Shown piece by piece: positions 33,145 to 41,491 of a stretch of 64,000 bases of DNA. The notes below the pieces were generated by a model. The model ran no database searches, was not told the origin of the DNA, and saw only the letters and a list, made by a program, of their open reading frames with translations. Made by a program: the position numbers and the translations under genes. The first letter of the stretch is position 1; each line of letters opens with the position of its first letter. Source of the stretch: Bdellovibrio bacteriovorus (lineage in GTDB: Bacteria; Bdellovibrionota; Bdellovibrionia; Bdellovibrionales; Bdellovibrionaceae). The DNA lies in assembly GCF_002208115.1 (NCBI RefSeq), contig NZ_CP020946.1, forward strand, positions 3,596,001 to 3,660,000. The letters are read 5' to 3'.

Positions 33145-34011
33145 ATGAGAATCCTTTTCATTACCGCTGTCAGCTTCCTTATCCTTGGTATTCTACTGCT
33201 TATGGCCCGTATATGGGGCTTGGGGCAATCCTTCCCAGTTTACGAGCACGCCTTCTTTTCTGGCCCCGCTCCGATCGTGATCGTTAAGGCGGACACTCTG
33301 GAGAAGGTTCAGGAAACCCTGAAACTCAAGCCTGATGCCGTGATCTGGGCCGACGTGCGCATTTCTTCTGATAAAGTGCCGTTCATTTTGCCTGCCAGCC
33401 GGGACCGCGAATTCATCGATATGAAGCTGGCTGAACAGAAAGCCAATCCGACGGCCAAAATCATGGCCGGTGGCAAGTTGTCGGAATACCCATGGGAACA
33501 GATCAACGAATTCTATAAAACCACTCCGGCTTTGAAGGAATACTACGAACAGTTTCCCGAGACTCGTTTTGTTCTGAATATTATAGATAACGTCCATGAC
33601 GTGCATTCCACGGTGGTCAGTGCGATTGATGACCTGAAGCCAAACCCGCGCACCCTGATTCAAAGCGATGCCCTGATCATCATGACCTCTATCAAAGAAC
33701 TGAAGCCCGAGTGGGTGTACGGCACCAGTCAGCCGGATATTATGAGATTACTCAGTTTTGATTCGCTGTGGATTTTGCCTTCGACTCAATTCAAAGGCGA
33801 CGTCTTCATCGCTCCCTTCAAATTGATGAAACGCCCCGCTTTCAACGATGAGATCATCACGGAGATGCGTCGTCGCAATAAAAGAATCTTCCTGGGACCT
33901 ATCGAGAATGAAGCTCAGCTTGCTGAGGCGAGTCGCTATAAGGCCGAGGGCCTGATCACGACGAATTTGCCAGAATTGCTCCGTCTTCTAAACCAAGGTC
34001 CTGCTCAATAG
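33145..34011 (+). CDS. Membrane-anchored GDPD-like protein without the usual catalytic residues, 288 aa
   Basis: ATG at 33145 has GAAAGG upstream. TM segment at about 3-24 (LFITAVSFLILGILLLMARIW) anchors a domain with the strand order of glycerophosphodiester phosphodiesterases: VIWADVRISSDKVPFILPASRD corresponds to the E-x-D-V-x-x-T-x-D-G-x-P-V-x-x-H-D strand (in parts), ending ITTNLPELLRLL like the family C-terminus. But the HRG motif, the E-x-D pair and the HD are not present: the stretch reads IWADVR, so Glu is replaced by Trp, and no His follows. Activity is doubtful. It sits just upstream of the tol genes and divergent from suf. Confidence 0.55.
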   Translation: MRILFITAVSFLILGILLLMARIWGLGQSFPVYEHAFFSGPAPIVIVKADTLEKVQETLKLKPDAVIWADVRISSDKVPFILPASRDREFIDMKLAEQKANPTAKIMAGGKLSEYPWEQINEFYKTTPALKEYYEQFPETRFVLNIIDNVHDVHSTVVSAIDDLKPNPRTLIQSDALIIMTSIKELKPEWVYGTSQPDIMRLLSFDSLWILPSTQFKGDVFIAPFKLMKRPAFNDEIITEMRRRNKRIFLGPIENEAQLAEASRYKAEGLITTNLPELLRLLNQGPAQ

Positions 34012-34071
34012 GTTGATCCAAAATGCATTTGGGCATATCGTTTTAAGACGTACCTTAACGGAGGTCTAGAT

Positions 34072-34809
34072 ATGTCCCCTATTTTTGTCAACGCGGCCCA
34101 GGCTGCACCCTCTGTATCAGTGAACACCAGCTCCATTGATGCTATCGCTCAAGCAAGTCCCATTGTTCAGCTGACTTTGTTGATGCTGATTGTGATGTCC
34201 GTTTTCTGCTGGGCCATCGGTTACTCCAAATATGTCACTTTCAAAAACATGAAACAGTCCGATGAACTGTTCTTGTCCAAATTCTGGAAAGTGAATTCCC
34301 TGGATACGTTGTTTGAAGACATCGACCAATATAAGGACTCTTCTGTCGCCCGCGTCTTTAAAGCTGTGTACCTGGAGATGAAAAAGATCTCTGAGTCCCC
34401 GCTGCTTTCCAAAACCGAAGGCGATAAACCGATCCTTTCCGGCATCGACAACCTGGAACGTGTCCTGAACAAAGCCACTGAAAGCGAGATCTCCAAACTG
34501 GAATCGCGTCTGACCGTTCTGGCAACAACCGGTTCCACCGGTCCCTTCATCGGTCTTTTCGGTACGGTTTGGGGGATCATGGGATCCTTCCACAAAATCG
34601 GTCAGACTGGAACAGCCAGCCTGGCGGTAGTGGCCCCGGGTATTTCTGAAGCCCTGATTGCCACGGCGATCGGTCTAGCAACAGCGATTCCAGCGGTTGT
34701 TTTGTACAACAACTTTATCTCTAAAATCCGCAAGCAGGAAATCGCCCTGAACAATTTCGGCGCGGACTTCCTGAACATCGTTAAACGTAACTTCTTCCAA
34801 GGAAATTAA
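34072..34809 (+). CDS. tolQ: TolQ (ExbB-family) inner-membrane proton channel subunit, 245 aa
   Basis: Three-helix membrane protein that, with TolR, uses the proton gradient to energise TolA. TM1 is at about 30-50 (TLLMLIVMSVFCWAIGYS); the conserved pair TGPFIGLFGTVWGIMGSF and ISEALIATAIGLATAIPAVVLYN covers TM2 and TM3. GGAGG is eight bases upstream. It opens the tolQ-tolR-tolA-tolB cluster and is followed by tolR after 2 bases. Confidence 0.93.
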   Translation: MSPIFVNAAQAAPSVSVNTSSIDAIAQASPIVQLTLLMLIVMSVFCWAIGYSKYVTFKNMKQSDELFLSKFWKVNSLDTLFEDIDQYKDSSVARVFKAVYLEMKKISESPLLSKTEGDKPILSGIDNLERVLNKATESEISKLESRLTVLATTGSTGPFIGLFGTVWGIMGSFHKIGQTGTASLAVVAPGISEALIATAIGLATAIPAVVLYNNFISKIRKQEIALNNFGADFLNIVKRNFFQGN

Positions 34810-34811
34810 TC

Positions 34812-35228
34812 ATGGGAATGAGTGGCGGCGGCGGAAAAAGCCGGGCGACATTAAGCGAAATCAACATCACGCCTTTGGTGGACGTGATGCTGGTGTTGCT
34901 GATCATGTTCATGGTGACGACTCCTTTGATGCAACAGGGGATTGAAGTGGATCTGCCAAAGACCTCTTCTTCCGGTGTTGAAGTCAACGAAGAGCCTTTT
35001 GTACTGGTGATCAATTCAGATCAGAAGATGACCATCGCCAAACAAAAGATCGCCATGACAGAACTGCGCCCGAAACTGAAAGCGATCTTCGAAAATAAAA
35101 AGAACAAACAGGTGTACATTCAGGCAGACCGCAAAGTGGACTATGGCTTCGTCGCGGAAGCTATGGCCGAAGTGCGTGCCGCCGGCATCTTTAACATCGG
35201 TCTGATCACTCAGCCGAAAGATCAATGA
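34812..35228 (+). CDS. tolR: TolR (ExbD-family), 138 aa
   Basis: One membrane helix with the catalytic Asp in NITPLVDVMLVLLIMFMVT, then a periplasmic domain with the family pattern (IEVDLPKTSS, VYIQADRKVDYGFV, INIGLIT-like NIGLITQP). It forms the channel with TolQ and contacts peptidoglycan. The Gly-rich cytoplasmic N-terminus (MGMSGGGGKSR) is common in this family. Confidence 0.93.
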   Translation: MGMSGGGGKSRATLSEINITPLVDVMLVLLIMFMVTTPLMQQGIEVDLPKTSSSGVEVNEEPFVLVINSDQKMTIAKQKIAMTELRPKLKAIFENKKNKQVYIQADRKVDYGFVAEAMAEVRAAGIFNIGLITQPKDQ

Positions 35229-35236
35229 CCTGAGCT

Positions 35237-36097
35237 GTGAACTATTTAGAGGAAAAAGATCAGCAGAATGATGAGCAAGTAACCCGCGGCATAGGGATCT
35301 CCTTTGCCCTGCACGCGCTTATTATTTCGATCTTTACTTTGAAGACCGTCTTCTTTGATCCGGAACCGATTGATTTCTCGCAAGCTGTGCGTGTGGACAT
35401 GGTAGGCTTGCCGGACAAGGTGGAACCCAAAGACCTTGCAGCTCCGGCCAAAGAAAATCCCAAACCGGCTCTTCCTGAAAAAGAAGTCGCCAAAGAACCC
35501 GTAAAAGAAAAGCCGCCTGAAAAGGCTCCGGAAAAAGTGGTGGAAAAGAAAACTCCGCCAAAGCCAGAGCCCGTGAAACTTCCTCCGGCAAAAGCCAAGG
35601 AAGAAGGCATTAATCTGGAAAAAGTAAAATCCCAGCAGCAGAATGCTTTGGATAAACTCAAAGCCATGGCTGCCTTGGAGAAAATCAAAGAAGACGTGGC
35701 GGAAGACAAGAAAAAAGCCGCAGCAGCTGCCGGAACCGGCAAAGCCGCCACCGGAAGTGCCCCTGTGAAAGGCAATGTCCTGTCGCCCGGCACATCTTTG
35801 ACTGGAATCGCCAAGCTTCAGAACGACAACTACATTTCTGATCTGGATCGTCACATCAAACAAAATTGGACAATCCCAGAATGGCTGGCGAAGCGTGATT
35901 ACAAAGCACAAGTGCGTGTGTTCGTGGATTCGCGCGGCAATATTCTAGGCAGAAAAATTGTTAAATCCAGTGGCAATCCCAGCTACGATGAAGAAGTATT
36001 AGCAACCATTGACCGTTCAGCCCCTTTCCCGGCTCCGCCAGAAAAGCTGATCGCTGTATTCTCTGTGGACGGAATCCTGATCGGATTCCCGGAATAA
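35237..36097 (+). CDS. tolA: TolA/TonB-like energy transducer, 286 aa
   Basis: An N-terminal helix (about 20-40, GISFALHALIISIFTLKTVF) anchors the protein. A Lys/Glu/Pro/Ala-rich middle (about 65-185) spans the periplasm and the C-terminal domain (about 200-286: YISDLDRHIKQNWTIPEWLA, VRVFVDSRGNILGRKIVKSSGNPSYD, AVFSVDGILIGFPE) has the TonB/TolA fold. It starts with GTG at 35237, eight bases after tolR. It links TolQR motion to outer-membrane partners. Confidence 0.88.
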   Translation: MNYLEEKDQQNDEQVTRGIGISFALHALIISIFTLKTVFFDPEPIDFSQAVRVDMVGLPDKVEPKDLAAPAKENPKPALPEKEVAKEPVKEKPPEKAPEKVVEKKTPPKPEPVKLPPAKAKEEGINLEKVKSQQQNALDKLKAMAALEKIKEDVAEDKKKAAAAAGTGKAATGSAPVKGNVLSPGTSLTGIAKLQNDNYISDLDRHIKQNWTIPEWLAKRDYKAQVRVFVDSRGNILGRKIVKSSGNPSYDEEVLATIDRSAPFPAPPEKLIAVFSVDGILIGFPE

Positions 36098-36110
36098 CTA
36101 GGAGGACATC

Positions 36111-37496
36111 ATGATGAAACAGATACTGGCCCTTGTTCTGATTATCGGCCTATTCCCTCTTTTCTCCCATGCCCAAAATAACAACGGCATCTATATTAAA
36201 CTGGGTGAAGCTCGCACCAAAAAAAGTCTGATGGCTTTCCCGCCGCTGCAATACACGGGCTCCCCTTCAACGGCACCCCGCAATCAAAGTGTCGGGGTTG
36301 AGATCTTTAATACGATCACCAATGACCTGACCGTTTCTTCCTACTTCCAGTTCATCAACCAGAGTGCGTTCCTGGAAGACACCTCCAAAACGGGTTTGAT
36401 GCCGGCACCAGGCCTGCCAAATGGATTCAAATTCCAAAGCTGGTCTTCGATCGGCGCGGACTTCCTGATCCGTGCAGGTTACTCGGTCGTAGGCAACGAA
36501 GTGACTTTGGAAACTTACACTTATCATGTTCCCCGTGCCGCCTTGGTTCTGGGGAAAAAGTATAAAGGCCCAACCAGCAGCGCCCGTCGTATTGCGCACA
36601 CTTTCGCCAACGACGTGATGAAAGCTCTGACCGGTGTTGAAGGTCCGTTCCTGTCCCGCGTGGTTGTTTCCAGCGACAAGGGCAGCGGCCAAAGCAAAGA
36701 GATCTTCACCATGGACTGGGATGGCGCGAACATGGAACAGGTTTCCAATCACCGCAGTATCTCGATTTCCCCGGCATGGTCCCCGGACGGTAAAAAAATC
36801 GCTTACACTTCCTATGTGAAACGTGTGGGCGCAAAATTCCGCAACGCAGACATGCTGCTTTTGGATCTGACGACCGGGAAAAGATCTTTGGTCTCTTACC
36901 GTCAGGGTATCAACTCAGGGGCGTCGTTCTCTCCGGATGGTCGTCATATCTATCTGACAATTTCTCAAGGCAACAGCCCGGACATCTATAAAATGTCTTT
37001 GGATGGAACCCTGGTGGGCAAAATCACCAATGGCCCGGCCGGAGCCCTGAACGTTGAGCCGACCGTTTCTCCGCAGGGATTGTTGAGCTTCTCTTCTGAC
37101 CGTGCGGGTCGTCCGATGATTTACACTGCGGACGCTGCCGGGAACAATGTGAAACGCATCACTTTTGCGGGTGTGTTTAACTCGTCCCCGTCCTGGTCCC
37201 CGGATGGCAAAAAAATCGCCTTTGCCGGTCAGAGCGACAACAACTTTGATATCTTTGTGATGAACGCCGACGGCACCGGAATGATCCGTCTGACTTCTGC
37301 GAAAAAACCAAACGGTCGCATGGCCAGCAACGAAGACCCTTCGTTCTCTCCGGATGGAAGATTCGTGATGTACACGTCCAACCGCACGGGGAAAAATCAG
37401 ATCTATATTTCCACCGTGGACGGGACTGAAGAGCGTCGTGTGACCAACGACAACAACAACTACTACAAGCCAAAATGGTCCAACAACATTGACTAA
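36111..37496 (+). CDS. tolB: TolB periplasmic beta-propeller protein, 461 aa
   Basis: The signal peptide (about 1-22, ending SHA-QN) is followed by an N-terminal domain and a six-bladed propeller with WD-like repeats typical of Tol[64 protein letters not shown]. TolB links Pal to TolA during outer-membrane constriction at division. AGGAGG is five bases upstream of the first ATG (a second ATG follows). No pal gene is found downstream in this window. Confidence 0.95.
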   Translation: MMKQILALVLIIGLFPLFSHAQNNNGIYIKLGEARTKKSLMAFPPLQYTGSPSTAPRNQSVGVEIFNTITNDLTVSSYFQFINQSAFLEDTSKTGLMPAPGLPNGFKFQSWSSIGADFLIRAGYSVVGNEVTLETYTYHVPRAALVLGKKYKGPTSSARRIAHTFANDVMKALTGVEGPFLSRVVVSSDKGSGQSKEIFTMDWDGANMEQVSNHRSISISPAWSPDGKKIAYTSYVKRVGAKFRNADMLLLDLTTGKRSLVSYRQGINSGASFSPDGRHIYLTISQGNSPDIYKMSLDGTLVGKITNGPAGALNVEPTVSPQGLLSFSSDRAGRPMIYTADAAGNNVKRITFAGVFNSSPSWSPDGKKIAFAGQSDNNFDIFVMNADGTGMIRLTSAKKPNGRMASNEDPSFSPDGRFVMYTSNRTGKNQIYISTVDGTEERRVTNDNNNYYKPKWSNNID

Positions 37497-39789
37497 CTTA
37501 TCCATCGAGGATCAGTTACGGCAGGAGCGCAGCGAGATCTGGTCTCGCTTTGCTGACGCCGCCAAGACCGACTCTATGGCCCCCGATCAAATCTGCCAGC
37601 AATGGAGTGGGGCCGCGGACCTTCTTTTACGCCACGCTTTTGATCACTGCTTTTCCAATCAAAAAATTGCGCTTTTCGCCCTTGGAAAATTGGGGTCGTC
37701 AGAACTGAATTTAAGTTCCGATGTCGATGTTCTGCTGGTCAGCCAGGAAGACTCCCCCCAAAGCCTTTCGGCCTTGCGCAAGTTTCAAAAAATTCTGACC
37801 GAACGAACTGCTGCCGGTTTTGTTTTTCGGGTGGACTTTGACCTGCGCCCCGGCGGCAAACAGGGGCCGTTGATTCCGACCCTGGATCAATTCAAAGACT
37901 ATTATGGCAACTATGGCGAAACCTGGGAACGCCTGGCCTTTGTTCGTCTGCGCCCGATTGCGGGTGATGAAGGCGTGCAAAAGGAAGTATTGGCGTTTGC
38001 GCAGAAGTTTTCTTTCCGCAAGCATCTGGATTTCACCCTGCTGGAAGATTTAAAAACCCTGCGCTCTAAAATTCAGGGGCACTATTGGGAGCGGTCGCAG
38101 GATCAGGTGGTGGATTTAAAGCTGGGCATCGGGGGTATCCGCGATGTCGAGCTTTTCACCCACGCCCTTCAGGTCATTCACGGCGGCCGCGATCTGACTT
38201 TGCAGGTGCGCGGAACCACCGAGGCGTTGTTGCTGCTGGAAATGAAAGAACTTCTGCCTTCTGAAGAAGCCAAATTCCTGCGCCAGCACTATTGGAATCT
38301 GCGCCGTCTGGAAAACTACGTTCAGGCCCTGAACGACGAACAAACCCACTTGCTGGTTTTGACGGAATCCCATCCTGAATTTGTGATGCAGGCCTTGCCG
38401 AATCTGAAGTTCGACATGCTTCGCTGTGATTCCATCGTGAAAAGTCTTTTAGGAGAAGCCCCGAAAGAAATTTCACTGGAAGAAGAACTGAAACGCACCG
38501 GCTTGCCGGATCAGGATCTGCAGGAACTTTGGCAGGAAATCCTGGGGCAGGAAGTGCTTTCCCGCAACAAGGGCCGCGATGAGCTTTCCCGCAAAGCTTT
38601 CCTAGGGGCTTTCCTTGAGACCTTGCAGGAACAACAGGGCGACATCCGCCGGGGCTTATTGCTGTTAAAAGACTTCATCGGCAGCACGCGGGCCAAAGCC
38701 AGTTTCTTTGCGCTGCTGTTGCGCGAAAAAGAACTGCTGCAGGAACTGGCGTGGCTGTTTGGCCATTCACCATATCTTTCCCGCATTCTGTGCAATCGCC
38801 CTGAGCTGCTGGATAGTTTCGTTTACCGGGCACAAGACAAACACTCGGAAGACCTGGGAACCCTGCTGGAAGAGCTGGCTGAAAAGAAGCTTCTTTCTGA
38901 AGTCATCAACGGAAGCGAGTACCTCGAGGATAAAAACCTGCAGCAACTGACGGCGAATCTGACTTCCACCGCGGATTCGGTGGCGACCACGTTGCTGGAT
39001 GCTCTGAAAAAAGAATATCCCTCGAAGCTGCGCATTCTGGCATTGGGTAAATGGGGCGGCCGCGAGATGGGCTTCCGCTCGGATCTGGATTTCATTTTCG
39101 TCGTTCCGGACGAACCGGGTGAAATGGATTATAAGCTCGCCAAACGTTTCATCACCCGTCTGACGGAAAGCCATCGCGGGGGAAACATCTATTCTATCGA
39201 CATGCGCCTGCGCCCTTCCGGCAAAGCCGGCCCGCTGGTGATCGTGCAAAAGGATTTGGAAGACTATCTGCAAACTCAGGCGGCGGCCTGGGAGCGACAA
39301 GCTTACCTGAAGGCCCGCTGGATTGGCGAAAGCACTCACAACAATCTGGGTTTTTTGGATCGGGGGCTTTCATCTGCGGAGCTGGATGAGCTTGAGCGCA
39401 TTCGGACTCAGTTGATGGTTGAAGGAGTTCATCCGAATCTGAAGTACAGCGAGGGCGGTCTTGTGGATGTGGAACTGGCCGCACAAACCGCCGTTTTGAA
39501 AAAGAAGCTCAAGCCCGCCTCGTCGGGAACGACGGATTTGATCAGCGCTTTAGAGGAGAAATCCGGGGTTTTACTCAAGAACTATGACCGACTGCGCCAG
39601 ATTGAGCAGATGCTTCAGCTTGTTGCGTCAGAGTCGCTGGCTGAACTGAGCCCAAATCATGAGTCGTTTCATGCTCTTGCCTTGGCGCTTCATCTGCATC
39701 CCTCAGAGCTTCTGAATGAAGTCTTAAGCCTGCTTCAGGCCAACGTTGCACTTTTGAAGGAACTTGACCCTCGCCGGCTGCCTCACTAA
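37489..39789 (+). CDS. glnE: Glutamine synthetase adenylyltransferase GlnE, 766 aa
   Basis: GlnE adenylylates glutamine synthetase and removes the group, to tune nitrogen assimilation. Two nucleotidyltransferase domains are visible: N-terminal [19 protein letters not shown] with [13 protein letters not shown], and C-terminal [19 protein letters not shown] with [14 protein letters not shown]. The protein is shorter than the E. coli enzyme (about 946 aa), with a reduced middle. The start is TTG at 37489, inside the last codons of tolB, and no ribosome site is obvious. No glnA or glnB is adjacent; the placement after tolB is unusual. The TTG is the only sensible start before the conserved domain. 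Confidence 0.92.
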   Translation: MTNLSIEDQLRQERSEIWSRFADAAKTDSMAPDQICQQWSGAADLLLRHAFDHCFSNQKIALFALGKLGSSELNLSSDVDVLLVSQEDSPQSLSALRKFQKILTERTAAGFVFRVDFDLRPGGKQGPLIPTLDQFKDYYGNYGETWERLAFVRLRPIAGDEGVQKEVLAFAQKFSFRKHLDFTLLEDLKTLRSKIQGHYWERSQDQVVDLKLGIGGIRDVELFTHALQVIHGGRDLTLQVRGTTEALLLLEMKELLPSEEAKFLRQHYWNLRRLENYVQALNDEQTHLLVLTESHPEFVMQALPNLKFDMLRCDSIVKSLLGEAPKEISLEEELKRTGLPDQDLQELWQEILGQEVLSRNKGRDELSRKAFLGAFLETLQEQQGDIRRGLLLLKDFIGSTRAKASFFALLLREKELLQELAWLFGHSPYLSRILCNRPELLDSFVYRAQDKHSEDLGTLLEELAEKKLLSEVINGSEYLEDKNLQQLTANLTSTADSVATTLLDALKKEYPSKLRILALGKWGGREMGFRSDLDFIFVVPDEPGEMDYKLAKRFITRLTESHRGGNIYSIDMRLRPSGKAGPLVIVQKDLEDYLQTQAAAWERQAYLKARWIGESTHNNLGFLDRGLSSAELDELERIRTQLMVEGVHPNLKYSEGGLVDVELAAQTAVLKKKLKPASSGTTDLISALEEKSGVLLKNYDRLRQIEQMLQLVASESLAELSPNHESFHALALALHLHPSELLNEVLSLLQANVALLKELDPRRLPH

Positions 39790-39824
39790 TAGTGAAGGGG
39801 TTGGACAAAAGTCAGGAGACCGCA

Positions 39825-40460
39825 ATGTCGAAGAATATCGATGTTAAGAAGGTATTTTGGATCTACCTTTTTGCATTCCTATTGGCAGCTTTCAGCTTCC
39901 GCGCAGATGCAAAGACAGAATCCAAGGCAAAGGCTACGAAGAAGGGAAAAGACATGATCGCAGTATTTGAAACATCCAAAGGCACTTTCAAAGTAAAGCT
40001 TTTCGCAGATAAAGCGCCGAAAACAGTGGAAAACATCGTGGGCCTGATCGAAGGCACCAAAGAGTGGACTGATCCTAAAACTGGCGAAAAAGTAAAGAAG
40101 CCATTCTATGATGGTCTGACTTTCCACCGCGTGATCAAAGATTTCATGATCCAGGGTGGTTGCCCGCTTGGAACTGGAACTGGCGGCCCAGGCTTCCGTT
40201 TCGAAGATGAGTTCCCAGCCGGCGCTCCGAAACACGACAAACCAGGCATCCTTTCCATGGCGAACGCGGGTCCTAACACAAATGGTTCCCAGTTCTTCGT
40301 AACAACTGTTCCAACTCCTTGGTTGGATGGCCGTCACACTGTGTTCGGTGAAGTTGTTGAAGGTATGGACGTGGTTAAATCCATCGAGAACTCCAAAACA
40401 GGAGCTATGGATCGCCCAGTTGAACCAATCGTGATCAAACACGTAACGATCCAGAAGTAA
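39825..40460 (+). CDS. ppiA: Periplasmic cyclophilin-type peptidyl-prolyl isomerase, 211 aa
   Basis: The family signature is clear: [48 protein letters not shown] and [20 protein letters not shown] signal-like segment ([16 protein letters not shown], about residues 9-24) leads to the Lys-rich pro-region and the cyclophilin domain, so it probably acts in the periplasm or at the membrane. ATG at 39825 has AGGAGA upstream; a longer frame has no ribosome site. It is followed by a strong terminator. Confidence 0.94.
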   Translation: MSKNIDVKKVFWIYLFAFLLAAFSFRADAKTESKAKATKKGKDMIAVFETSKGTFKVKLFADKAPKTVENIVGLIEGTKEWTDPKTGEKVKKPFYDGLTFHRVIKDFMIQGGCPLGTGTGGPGFRFEDEFPAGAPKHDKPGILSMANAGPNTNGSQFFVTTVPTPWLDGRHTVFGEVVEGMDVVKSIENSKTGAMDRPVEPIVIKHVTIQK

Positions 40461-40483
40461 TTTCGAATTCAAATTTGAATACT

Positions 40484-40516
40484 AAAAAAGCCCGGTGGAA
40501 ACACCGGGCTTTTTTT
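40484..40516. terminator. Bidirectional intrinsic terminator after the cyclophilin gene
   Basis: AAAAAAGCCCGGTG-GAAA-CACCGGGCTTTTTTT: 14-bp stem with a GAAA loop and T-run on both strands. A 14-bp palindrome ATTCAAATTTGAAT lies just upstream (40467-40480). Confidence 0.95.
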
Positions 40517-40973
40517 ATTTGCAGAACTGATCGGCCGCGATCCAGTAGGCCGGGGAACAATAGTCCGTCCACTCATTATTCTTATTGGTGGAGTACGCAT
40601 AGAACCAGGTCAGTTTATCGTCCTGGGATTTGAAATGAATCTTGTCCGGCATTTCTGTCGGCTGCTTGCCGTTGATAGTGTAACACCAGCCATAGGCACG
40701 CAGTTCAGTGTCAGAGACAACCTCAATGCTATCCAGACCGATCGGGCTGTTGATGATGGAATTGATGCCTTCGGCAGAACCCACATACGGGATCTTGTTC
40801 GCATCAAAGATTTCAAGGCTCAAGGCACCTACGGACTTTGTCAGATCCGCTTGATAAGTGCCTTCGTGTACAGGAGTGTTTTTGCAGGCGCCAAAGATTC
40901 GCCAGGACACCGCTTGGGCCTGAGATGCTGTCAGCACCACTAGCAGTGGCAGCAACGGCTTAAGAGTTTTCAC
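40515..40973 (-). CDS. Secreted protein of the DUF4430 type, 152 aa
   Basis: Signal peptide about 1-21 (LLVVLTASQAQA). The mature protein has a short domain with GSAEGINSIINSP, YGWCYTINGKQPTE and LTWFYAYSTNKNNEW, the usual pattern of DUF4430 ('transcobalamin-like') domains, in which ligand binding is suspected. Several Cys residues, among them C30, suggest disulfides. Its start overlaps the thioredoxin-like gene by 14 bases, so the two are one unit. Confidence 0.6.
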   Translation of the reverse strand: MKTLKPLLPLLVVLTASQAQAVSWRIFGACKNTPVHEGTYQADLTKSVGALSLEIFDANKIPYVGSAEGINSIINSPIGLDSIEVVSDTELRAYGWCYTINGKQPTEMPDKIHFKSQDDKLTWFYAYSTNKNNEWTDYCSPAYWIAADQFCK

Positions 40974-41310
40974 GACGAACCTCTTCCATATCGATTTCTT
41001 TGGCCTTCACCACGATCTGCTCAAAGATTTCTTCCGGTAAAGCGCCTGGCTGGCTGAAGATGATGTCGCTTTCTTTGATGATCATCAAAGTCGGAATGGA
41101 TTTGATCTGAAACTTGTCCGCCAGCTCCACTTCGGCTTCCGTGTCGATCTTTCCGAAAATCACGTCCGGGTGTTTTGCGGCCACAGACTCAAAGATCGGG
41201 GCAAAACGACGGCAAGGTGCACACCACGTCGCCCAGAAATCCAGAATGATCATGTTGTTGCTTTCAACGATCTCTTGAATGTTGTTCTTGGTGATTTCTA
41301 CGACAGCCAT
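40960..41310 (-). CDS. trxA: Thioredoxin, 116 aa
   Basis: The thioredoxin fold with the active site FWATWCAPCRRF and cis-Pro loop SIPTLMIIKE. The protein has no signal peptide, so it is cytoplasmic. The mixed CxxC spacer APCR differs from the E. coli GPCK but still fits the family. It precedes the secreted DUF4430 protein. GGAGGC is present upstream of the ATG. Confidence 0.92.
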   Translation of the reverse strand: MAVVEITKNNIQEIVESNNMIILDFWATWCAPCRRFAPIFESVAAKHPDVIFGKIDTEAEVELADKFQIKSIPTLMIIKESDIIFSQPGALPEEIFEQIVVKAKEIDMEEVRRENS

Positions 41311-41491
41311 GGGGCCTCCTGTTTTGTGGCGCTAGGCTTATCCCAAATCCCAGAATGAGACAATCACAAGATTTAGACACCCCGGTGCCCGTTTGCGGCC
41401 TCGTCGCGGTATGAGACAAGTCCCGTGCCATTTAATCGCTTTTGAGGGGCCCAAAGCTTGCTTCTATACATTCAGAGACTGAGGTGAAGCT

